A stretch of DNA of 10,262 bases, taken from positions 1-10,262 of the forward strand of contig JAUYFP010000092.1 of NCBI GenBank assembly GCA_030690875.1. The letters are read 5' to 3'. The notes under the pieces are model-generated. The model was given only the letters and a program-made list of their open reading frames with translations. It made no database searches and was not told where the DNA came from. Every line of letters starts with the position of its first letter. Position 1 is the stretch's first letter. Shown in pieces: positions 1 to 5,514 of the stretch. The DNA is from a bacterium. Its GTDB lineage: Bacteria > Patescibacteriota > Patescibacteriia > UBA1558 > GWA2-36-10. A program made the translations under genes and the position numbers.

Positions 1-847
1 AAGTTCCTCCAATATTACTAAAACCAGCGCCCTCAATTACTACTCCGGCTGGTAAAGCCGTAGCATTAGCATTGTCAGGAACAAGACAAGCAATATTTGG
101 TCCCAAAGTACCTTCTATAACATTAAAAGTAAAAGGAACATCTTCGATACTTTGAATATTTTTATCATTTTTTAATTCAATATTATGAATTGCTAAAAGT
201 AAAACAGGCACTTTAACAGTTACTTTATTTGCTGACCAAGTACTCTGATTGTTACACTCAACTATCTCGGTTACCACATTGCCAATTTGCACTTCACCAA
301 AAGTATTTGGGTCTTCATCAACGATAAAATGATAACCATAAATAGTAACATAAGTTCCGACCGGACCTGAGCTACGACTAATAGAACAAATAACCGGTTC
401 ATTAGGATCGAATGGTTCATCACATCCCGGCCAAATTCCACCGCCACCACCACCGCCACCACCACCGCCACCATCAGGGTTCGGTTCAGTAACATTATAA
501 AGAGAAGATAAAACAAAACGAGAAATAGCATAAGCGGAAACCACTATTACCAAACCAATAACAGCGCTGATAATAATCAGTTTAGCTTTTTGCACCTTAT
601 CCGCGTTGCCTTGAGAAGTCATCCAAATAAAACCACCGTAGAGAATAAGCAAAGTCGCCAAGATACCCAAAAAGCCAAGGGAAATATTGACTATACCAGA
701 AATAGTAGCTTCTAAATCTTTGGTTCCCAAATTTATACCACTGTCAGCCAAATCATTAATTCCAAATTCATCCTGAGCCAACGCTTTACTTGACCACAAG
801 TAAAACAGAGACAAGGTGCTAAGAGTGGTAAAAAATAATTTTCTCAT
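1..847 (-). CDS. Secreted two-helix pilin-like (VirB2/T4SS-pilin type) protein with poly-Gly linker and IPT/TIG domains, C-terminus cut by window edge
   Basis: The frame runs from an ATG at 845-847 and stays open to the left edge, giving 282 visible residues. Residues 1-24 form a signal peptide ending ALA before QD. Two hydrophobic helices follow (about 53-76 and 91-113), joined by a short basic loop (GNADKVQKAK). This arrangement resembles the VirB2-like T4SS pilin family common in Patescibacteria. Residues 126-137 are twelve consecutive glycines. Residues 151-242 read as an IPT/TIG Ig-like domain (SGPVGTYVTIYG, later VTVKVP), and a second one starts near 249 (GVVIEGAGFSNIGG). The positive loop predicts that both ends face outside, so the Ig-like part would be displayed on the surface. 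It is paralogous to the gene 30 bases upstream. No Shine-Dalgarno sequence precedes the start. It could be an adhesin anchored by two helices or a pilus subunit; the sequence does not decide. The coding call is firm, the pilin assignment moderate. Confidence 0.85.
   Translation of the reverse strand, partial: MRKLFFTTLSTLSLFYLWSSKALAQDEFGINDLADSGINLGTKDLEATISGIVNISLGFLGILATLLILYGGFIWMTSQGNADKVQKAKLIIISAVIGLVIVVSAYAISRFVLSSLYNVTEPNPDGGGGGGGGGGGGIWPGCDEPFDPNEPVICSISRSSGPVGTYVTIYGYHFIVDEDPNTFGEVQIGNVVTEIVECNNQSTWSANKVTVKVPVLLLAIHNIELKNDKNIQSIEDVPFTFNVIEGTLGPNIACLVPDNANATALPAGVVIEGAGFSNIGGT
437..472 (-). repeat. Poly-glycine microsatellite (12 Gly codons, 12-base period)
   Basis: Twelve glycine codons in a row lie between the membrane module and the first IPT/TIG domain. 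On the plus strand the unit accgccaccacc starts at 440, repeats at 452 and is partial at 464 (2.75 copies), after one tcc triplet. Loss or gain of a unit would change the linker by four residues without breaking the frame. Confidence 0.8.
509..778 (-). repeat. Paralogous repeat, copy 1: pilin-like module
   Basis: This segment encodes residues 24-113 of the left-edge protein and is a diverged duplicate of 2168-2437. The 35 bases at 614-648 are identical to 2273-2307, covering the core ILYGGFIWMTS. Similarity stops after the second helix, where the linkers and Ig-like domains become unrelated. Confidence 0.85.
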
Positions 848-877
848 GCTATATTTTTTATTTTAAAATAATTTCCT

Positions 878-2515
878 CTATCTAACAGCGCAATTTCCAC
901 CCGGACAATCAGCGCCATCAGTATTATTTGAACAATAACAAGTTTCTCCCTGATCAGCTGAGCACTCGCAAATATACCAGCAATTCTGCAGAGTATCTTT
1001 AATTTGAGAATTAAGCGTCGGTTTATAATCACTTAAAGGATCAAAAAGATCATGATGTATTCTAACAATTTTTCCATCTAACACACTCAGCCAATAATTA
1101 ATCAAAGCATTATTATCTTCTAAGCTAACACTATCGTAATTTACCGAGCTGGACATCAGGTCTTTGGAAAAAACCACATTAATTGGATCTTTTAAAGAAG
1201 CGCTAGTGATTTGATCCATGGCCACGATATTAGGCGCAGTTAAGTCAATTTCATCGTTAGTGCTAAAAGCCCACTCATAAATATCAAATGGATCTTCGCC
1301 ACCAATGCCGTTGGCATTAGCATCCAGCTTATTGCTGGCCATATCCTCTATTATTGGTAATATTTTGACGCCAATATTTTGTGAACTTGGCAAGCAATAA
1401 ACATCATTACCGCAGGAATTCTGACCACAAAGGTCAGAAGTCAAAAATTCCACTGTTTTGTATTGATTGGAAATCAAATATTTTCCCTCAACTAAATTGA
1501 CACCAGCTACTCCCGGATATCTGACAGAAATATTGCTAAAATCCGGCGCTGTGCCATCAACTTCACCAACAGCAAAAAGCGGATTAACTGCTTCAGAAAA
1601 ATTTATTTGAATCACACTATTTCTAGGATTATCGCTTGAATTCGCCACTGGCCGAACAGAGGAAACTCTGGGCGGTGTCACATCAATTTCCGTAGAAACC
1701 GTAAAATTCCAACTATAGCCACCAACTAACGGAAAAGCCGCCTCACCAGCCACTGTTTGTAAAGCTCCTAAGTCCATTCGATATAATGTATTCGCCGTAT
1801 CAGAACCCAAATGAGTAGTGGTGTTGCCAAAAGGATTAAATTGAAAAACTTTCAAATTGGCTGGATCATAAGTTACTAATAAATTGTTCTCCGTAATCGC
1901 CACTGCGTCACCCTCTTTATAAAGCTCAATAAACCCGGCTTTAGCCGGACAATCTGTACCATTACAGGTATCCTTATCTTTAACTATAAAAGAAACATCC
2001 ATATCCTCACTAAAAGTTACATAAATATTAGTGTTTCTAGCTATACCAGTGGCATTTCTAGCTGGATAGTGGCTTTCTAAAACTCCACCCGATAATCCAG
2101 CGCCACCGCTATAACCCGGCGGATTAACCGAGCCACCCGGACCAAAAATAGAATCACCAGCTTCTTTTAAAATAAAACGAGCAATGGCATAAGATGACAA
2201 AATTATCAGCAAGCCAATGACACCGTTGATTATTGTCCTCTTGGCCTTGTCCACCTTGTCCGCATTGCCACCAGAAGTCATCCAAATAAAACCACCGTAG
2301 AGAATAATCAAAGTGGCTAATATTCCCAAAAAGCCCAAAGCAATATTAACTATTCTGGCAATAGTTTCTGTGAGATCCCGAGTGCCTAAATTTACTCCAC
2401 CAGAGGCCAAATCATTTGTACCATAAATATCTTGGGCGGAAAGCAAATTAGGAAACAAAAAAATAACTGTCAAAAACAAGATAAATAGAACAGTTATTTT
2501 CTTATATTTTAGCAT
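878..2515 (-). CDS. Secreted two-helix pilin-like protein with three SbsA-type (Big_5) Ig-like repeats and a Cys-rich tail
   Basis: This 545-residue protein begins with a signal peptide (1-27, ending LSA before QD). Two membrane helices follow (about 56-80 and 95-116) around a cytoplasmic-type basic loop (GGNADKVDKAKR), matching the T4SS-pilin-like module. A Gly/Pro/Ser-rich linker spans 124-144. Three SbsA-type Ig-like repeats follow, starting near 147 (HYPARNATGIARN, then VTFSEDMD), 282 (VSSVRPVANSSDNPRN, then INFSEAV) and 429 (IVAMDQITSASLKD, then VVFSKDL). The first two each end in an aromatic strand and an EIDxTxP linker. The last 34 residues hold seven cysteines. Residues 27-116 align without gaps to residues 24-113 of the downstream paralogue, with 65 of 90 identical by hand count. 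A surface adhesive or pilus-tip role is inferred. The ATG is placed by the signal peptide and has no Shine-Dalgarno sequence. It lies 26 bases after yqeY. Confidence 0.88.
   Translation of the reverse strand: MLKYKKITVLFILFLTVIFLFPNLLSAQDIYGTNDLASGGVNLGTRDLTETIARIVNIALGFLGILATLIILYGGFIWMTSGGNADKVDKAKRTIINGVIGLLIILSSYAIARFILKEAGDSIFGPGGSVNPPGYSGGAGLSGGVLESHYPARNATGIARNTNIYVTFSEDMDVSFIVKDKDTCNGTDCPAKAGFIELYKEGDAVAITENNLLVTYDPANLKVFQFNPFGNTTTHLGSDTANTLYRMDLGALQTVAGEAAFPLVGGYSWNFTVSTEIDVTPPRVSSVRPVANSSDNPRNSVIQINFSEAVNPLFAVGEVDGTAPDFSNISVRYPGVAGVNLVEGKYLISNQYKTVEFLTSDLCGQNSCGNDVYCLPSSQNIGVKILPIIEDMASNKLDANANGIGGEDPFDIYEWAFSTNDEIDLTAPNIVAMDQITSASLKDPINVVFSKDLMSSSVNYDSVSLEDNNALINYWLSVLDGKIVRIHHDLFDPLSDYKPTLNSQIKDTLQNCWYICECSADQGETCYCSNNTDGADCPGGNCAVR
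2168..2437 (-). repeat. Paralogous repeat, copy 2: pilin-like module
   Basis: This segment encodes residues 27-116 of the 545-aa protein and pairs with 509-778 at a constant offset of 1659 bases without gaps. Same orientation and adjacency indicate a tandem gene duplication followed by divergence or replacement of the 3' part. Confidence 0.85.
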
Positions 2516-2541
2516 GGGGATTTTGTTTTTAATTATAAATT

Positions 2542-2979
2542 TTAAATGCCCAACTTCTCCTTTACCAATCGCTGGACTAAATTTCCATCGGCCTGCCCTT
2601 GCGCCTTGGCTATTACCTCTTTCATCAAAGGTCCAAACTGGTCAATACCAGACTCAAAAGCTGTATTTAATATTTTTTTAATTTCTTCTTCAGACAACAT
2701 AGCCGGCAGATACTTGATTAAAATATCTGCCTCTTGTTGTTCTTTTATAAATAAATCTTTACGGCTAGCTTTTTGATAAGCGTCCATGGAATCCTGTCTT
2801 TTCTTCAATTCTTTTCTGATGACGGACAGCAGATCAGCATCAGCTAATTCCGCTTGCTTTTTTTCAATCGCCATATTTTTTATAGCGCTTTTAAGCAAAC
2901 GCAAAGTAGATACCTTCGTATCTTCTCTGGCTTTTAAAGCCATTTTCAAATCATTTTCGATGTTCTGTCCTAAAGACAT
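2542..2979 (-). CDS. yqeY: GatB/YqeY-domain protein
   Basis: The 145-residue protein matches the YqeY family over its full usual length (about 145-150 aa). It opens with a helical segment containing the family signature LKMALKAREDTKVSTLRLL (12-30), then IKNMAIEKKQ, and a second helical half with EQQEADILIKYLPAMLSEEE (89-108). It ends in the tail-domain segment LMKEVIAKAQGQADGNLVQRLVKEKL. Relatives resemble the tRNA-binding tail domain of the GatB amidotransferase subunit, but the cellular role of stand-alone YqeY is not settled. No signal peptide or membrane helix is present, so it is cytosolic. It starts 6 bases after rpsU, a pairing also found in other bacteria such as Firmicutes, which supports co-transcription. 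The ATG has no Shine-Dalgarno sequence, so translation may be coupled to rpsU. Confidence 0.93.
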   Translation of the reverse strand: MSLGQNIENDLKMALKAREDTKVSTLRLLKSAIKNMAIEKKQAELADADLLSVIRKELKKRQDSMDAYQKASRKDLFIKEQQEADILIKYLPAMLSEEEIKKILNTAFESGIDQFGPLMKEVIAKAQGQADGNLVQRLVKEKLGI

Positions 2980-2985
2980 ATTAAG

Positions 2986-3231
2986 CTAAAACTTCTTTTT
3001 ACTTTTTTTAAAACCAACTTCTTCCAACTTGCCAATACGCTTTAAATAGTCCATTTTTGAACTGATTTTATTCCTGCGCAAGGCGCTGTCTTTCAATGCT
3101 CGCTTGGTCTTATTTTTGGTAAAAAATCTCACTTTCTTAGCCTGCAAAATCTTGCCGCTTTGAATTGTTTTTTTGGTAAATCTTCGAATTAAGCTCTCAA
3201 AGGACTCATTGTCCTTTCTCTTTACCTCCAA
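2986..3231 (-). CDS. rpsU: 30S ribosomal protein bS21 (non-ATG start)
   Basis: The sequence EVKRKDNESFESLIRRF is the bS21 N-terminal signature, followed by a strongly basic helical body (RALKDSALRRNK) and a lysine-rich tail. bS21 binds the small subunit near the 3' end of 16S rRNA and the anti-Shine-Dalgarno region. There is no ATG. A GTG at 3241-3243 keeps the frame open, but it overlaps the Shine-Dalgarno sequence GGAGGTGA (3240-3247), so it is an unlikely start. The usual family N-terminus (M-x-EVKRK or MEVKRK) points to CTG at 3232-3234 or TTG at 3229-3231. I chose TTG because it is the better documented start codon; it gives 81 residues, with 11 bases between GGAGG and the start. The start is uncertain by one to four codons; the family call is strong. 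yqeY follows 6 bases later. Confidence 0.9.
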   Translation of the reverse strand: MEVKRKDNESFESLIRRFTKKTIQSGKILQAKKVRFFTKNKTKRALKDSALRRNKISSKMDYLKRIGKLEEVGFKKSKKKF

Positions 3232-3239
3232 CAGAAAAA

Positions 3240-3247
3240 TCACCTCC
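3240..3247 (-). promoter_or_regulatory. Strong Shine-Dalgarno sequence of rpsU
   Basis: Minus-strand GGAGGTGA is an eight-base complement to the usual 16S rRNA 3' end. It swallows the GTG codon at 3241-3243 and so argues for a start at 3234 or 3231. A second GGAGG (3226-3230) lies just inside the gene, in codons TTG GAG GTA. The other eight visible gene starts lack any comparable motif. Confidence 0.75.
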
Positions 3248-3276
3248 GTTCTTAAATTATTATTTTAAATAAAGAT

Positions 3277-3309
3277 AGTAAAAATAATCCCAAAAATGAT
3301 TATCTTACT
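3277..3309 (-). other. Imperfect inverted repeat in the rpsU leader (possible RNA hairpin)
   Basis: On the minus strand AGTAA-G-ATAATC pairs with GATTAT-TT-TTACT around an 8-base loop, giving 11 pairs with a small internal mismatch. It starts at about the predicted transcription start of the rpsU promoter. It could be a 5' stabilising or regulatory hairpin, or a weak terminator for lepB-hisS, since T residues follow the inner stem. The stem is mostly A-T, so chance is possible. Confidence 0.3.
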
Positions 3310-3315
3310 GCTATA

Positions 3316-3344
3316 ATAATGACAAATTTCAGGTCAAAAGTCAA
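3316..3344 (-). promoter_or_regulatory. Candidate sigma-70-type promoter for rpsU-yqeY and possibly the pilin-Ig genes
   Basis: Reading the minus strand, TTGACT (3339-3344) is followed after 17 bases by CATTAT (3316-3321), preceded by TGT, which makes an extended -10. The box sits 10 bases beyond the hisS stop and predicts a start near 3309 with a leader of about 75 bases. The -10 hexamer matches consensus at only four of six positions. Confidence 0.5.
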
Positions 3345-3354
3345 CAGTGGAAAA

Positions 3355-4677
3355 CTACTTTTTTAATTTCAAATTTTTGGCTTCGTGAGTTGCCAATCTT
3401 TTCCTGATTTCTGTCTTGGTTTTGTTAAAATCTATCACTTCCTGCACGCCACTTTCCATATCTCTGATAATTACTGTGCCGTCGGCAATTTCTTTTTGCC
3501 CTAAAATCAGAGTATACTTAGCGCCTTTTTTATCAGCAATATCCAATTGATCTTTGAGCCCCCGCTTGGACATATTTTCCGCCAACGAAAATCCTTCTTT
3601 TCTTAAACTCTCAAATAAAGTTAAGGCTTTTTTGCGCGACTCAGCGCCTAGTTGGGCAATATAAATATCCAGATTTTTGCTTTTGGGAATTTCCACTTTA
3701 AGCTCCATCATTTTTATTACTACTCGCTCTATGCCAATAGCAAAGCCCACTGCCGGAGTTGGCCGACCGCCTAAAGTTTCCACCAAGCCATCATAACGCC
3801 CGCCACCACCCAAAGCGCTGGTTTTTTCTTCTTTATCATTTTCGGTAAATAATTCCCAAGCTGTACGGCTATAATAATCCAAACCTCTGACAATATAAGG
3901 GTCAAGACTATATTTGATGTCCATCTCATCCAAATAATCAACCACGGTCATAAAATGCTCTTTACAGGAATCGCAGAGATTATCAAGTATTTGTGGCGCC
4001 TGCTCAGCTATACTCTGGCACTTTTTATTTTTACAATCAAAAATCCGCAAAGGATTTTGGTTTAATCGCGACAAACAATCTTTACAAAGATCTTTTTTAT
4101 TGTCAGAATAATATTTTTTTATAACTTTTAAATATTGTGGCCGACAATTGTCATCACCAATACTATTAACATGCACTTCAGTATTTATACCCAACTCTTT
4201 TAAAATATTATAAGATATGGCAATGAGCTGAGCATCAAGAATAGGATCATCATCACCTATTATCTCAAAACCGAATTGCCAAAATTGACGGTATCGGCCA
4301 GCCTGAGGATTGTCGTGCCTAAACTGAGGGCCGATATAAAATAATTTGACCGGCTGAGGCAAATTAAGCATGCCGTGTTCAATATAAGAGCGAACAACAC
4401 CGGCGGTGTTTTCCGGCCTCAAAGAGAGCTTATCGCCACCTTGAGTAACAAAAGAATACATTTCTTTGCTAACAAGATCAGTTTCTTCGCCAACGCCTCT
4501 TTTAAAAAGATTAGTAAACTCCACTATCGGCGTATCAATCCGCTTGAAGCTATAAGGATAAGCCAAAGAAAAAACTTTTTCTCTGATATAATCCCAATAC
4601 ACTTGGTCGTCGGGTAAAACATCCCGCATGCCTTTAACCAATTGGATTTTGCTCTTTTTAGACTTTTTGCTAGACAT
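3355..4677 (-). CDS. hisS: Histidyl-tRNA synthetase
   Basis: This 440-residue class II synthetase charges tRNA-His with histidine in the cytosol. Visible motifs are motif 1 around 46-58 (RIDTPIVEFTNLF), motif 2 around 113-138 (FYIGPQFRHDNPQAGRYRQF and onward), the histidine-specific RGLDYYSRTAWE (264-275), the GGGGRYDGLVE loop (290-300), motif 3 GFAIGIER (311-318) and an anticodon-binding C-terminal domain from about 335 (LDIYIAQLG to VIIRD). Length is close to the 420-430 aa norm, with a lysine-rich N-terminus and tail. Between motifs 2 and 3 lie six cysteines (198, 201, 215, 220, 235, 238), including two CxxC pairs, a pattern shared by many bacterial HisRS and possibly metal-binding. The ATG is 2 bases after the lepB stop, so the two genes form an operon; there is no Shine-Dalgarno sequence. 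Confidence 0.97.
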   Translation of the reverse strand: MSSKKSKKSKIQLVKGMRDVLPDDQVYWDYIREKVFSLAYPYSFKRIDTPIVEFTNLFKRGVGEETDLVSKEMYSFVTQGGDKLSLRPENTAGVVRSYIEHGMLNLPQPVKLFYIGPQFRHDNPQAGRYRQFWQFGFEIIGDDDPILDAQLIAISYNILKELGINTEVHVNSIGDDNCRPQYLKVIKKYYSDNKKDLCKDCLSRLNQNPLRIFDCKNKKCQSIAEQAPQILDNLCDSCKEHFMTVVDYLDEMDIKYSLDPYIVRGLDYYSRTAWELFTENDKEEKTSALGGGGRYDGLVETLGGRPTPAVGFAIGIERVVIKMMELKVEIPKSKNLDIYIAQLGAESRKKALTLFESLRKEGFSLAENMSKRGLKDQLDIADKKGAKYTLILGQKEIADGTVIIRDMESGVQEVIDFNKTKTEIRKRLATHEAKNLKLKK

Positions 4678-4679
4678 AA

Positions 4680-5333
4680 TTATTTATATTCAGGCAAATT
4701 AAAAGTATTAAATCTATTAACAGGCCAGCCTCTTACCCAGACGCGACCAATAATGCTGGTTTTTTTTATCGGACCAAAGGACCGAGAGTCCAGACTGTTT
4801 ATTCTATTGTCTCCCAAAACAAAATACTCATCTTGAGCAATAATTATTTCTTCATTGTCTTCGCTGGAAAAATTGTTGATATAAACTTCGGCCAGCTCTT
4901 GACCATTGATAAAAATCCGACCGTCTTTAACCTTTACTTTCTCTCCCGGCAAGCCGATAACTCTTTTAATAAAATAAGAGCGGGAATCCTGCGGACTTTT
5001 GAAAATAATGACTTCGCCTCTTTGCGGTTCATTAAAGCGATATGATATCTCATCAATTATCAAATATTCATTTTGAAAAAAATTTGGCTCCATGGAAGCA
5101 CCCTCAACATAAAATGGCTGAACCAAAAATAATCTAATCGGCAAAATTATGGCTAGTGAAATCAAAACAACTTTAATTACCTCAAAAATCAGCAAACCAG
5201 TTTTTTTGACAAAACTAAAGCTCGGTTCTTCGTCTTTTTCAGAAAAATTTTCCAATTCCATGTCCTTTGGATCAATTTTATTTTCCCTTTGCTCATCCGC
5301 CGACTGATCTATTTCATTATTTTCTTCGTTCAT
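4680..5333 (-). CDS. lepB: Signal peptidase I
   Basis: The 217-residue protein is a type I (S26) signal peptidase, which cleaves signal peptides from exported proteins on the outer face of the membrane. A single membrane helix spans about 47-70. Box B follows with the nucleophile Ser80 (GASMEPN), box D with the general base Lys123 (YFIKRVIGLPGE), and box E with GDNR (174-177) and SRSFGPI. The catalytic Ser/Lys dyad is intact. Unusual is a 40-residue cytoplasmic head with 15 Asp/Glu and only 4 Lys/Arg in its first 36 residues. It is driven by a near-consensus promoter 33 bases upstream and shares its operon with hisS, 2 bases downstream. It is a natural candidate for processing the two exported pilin-Ig proteins (cleavage sites ALA-QD and LSA-QD). 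No Shine-Dalgarno sequence precedes the ATG. Confidence 0.97.
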   Translation of the reverse strand: MNEENNEIDQSADEQRENKIDPKDMELENFSEKDEEPSFSFVKKTGLLIFEVIKVVLISLAIILPIRLFLVQPFYVEGASMEPNFFQNEYLIIDEISYRFNEPQRGEVIIFKSPQDSRSYFIKRVIGLPGEKVKVKDGRIFINGQELAEVYINNFSSEDNEEIIIAQDEYFVLGDNRINSLDSRSFGPIKKTSIIGRVWVRGWPVNRFNTFNLPEYK

Positions 5334-5365
5334 ATTGTTGACTTTTTATAAATAATCGTAAAATC

Positions 5366-5394
5366 ATTATACACAAAGCCAAGATTAAAATCAA
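5366..5394 (-). promoter_or_regulatory. Near-consensus sigma-70-type promoter for lepB-hisS
   Basis: On the minus strand TTGATT (5389-5394), a 17-base spacer and a perfect TATAAT (5366-5371) point toward lepB. The predicted transcription start is near 5359, giving a leader of about 26 bases. Confidence 0.75.
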
Positions 5395-5439
5395 CTCAAA
5401 AAAACCCTGAAAATATGGCCTAAAAGCAACATTGAACGG

Positions 5440-5468
5440 TTGACTTTCAGCCATTTTGTTAGTATAAT
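5440..5468 (+). promoter_or_regulatory. Near-consensus sigma-70-type promoter for the LCP-der-pth cluster
   Basis: TTGACT (5440-5445), a 17-base spacer and a perfect TATAAT (5463-5468) match 11 of 12 consensus positions. The predicted transcription start is near 5475 and the leader about 40 bases. It is back to back with the lepB promoter, with 45 bases between the two -35 boxes. Confidence 0.8.
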
Positions 5469-5514
5469 TGACATACTGCATTAAAAATTCTAAAGAAGTG
5501 TTCCGGCAACAAAA

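Noticed and set aside
271..531. Minus-strand frame of 86 codons with Val/Ala repeats
   Set aside because: It is the shifted reading of the poly-glycine tract inside the pilin-TIG gene, which has a signal peptide and recognisable domains in the other frame.
858..871. Perfect 14-base palindrome ttattttaaaataa between the two pilin-Ig genes
   Set aside because: It is all A/T, has no loop or G-C stem, and such palindromes are expected in AT-rich spacers. It is not a credible terminator or operator without further support.
844..1032. Minus-strand frame spanning the junction between the two pilin-Ig genes
   Set aside because: No domain or signal peptide is apparent, and it overlaps the Cys-rich coding end of the 545-aa protein. 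It does not restore a longer version of that protein, so I do not see a frameshift.
3241..3243. GTG as the start codon of rpsU (85-aa product)
   Set aside because: The codon lies within the Shine-Dalgarno sequence GGAGGTGA and would add residues before the normal bS21 N-terminus.
5317..5454. Minus-strand 45-codon frame starting MAESQPF with a hydrophobic stretch and basic end, overlapping the lepB start
   Set aside because: It covers both near-consensus promoters of the divergent region, overlaps lepB by 17 bases, and has no ribosome-binding motif. The hydrophobic stretch is what T-rich DNA encodes by chance. A conserved homologue would reverse this.
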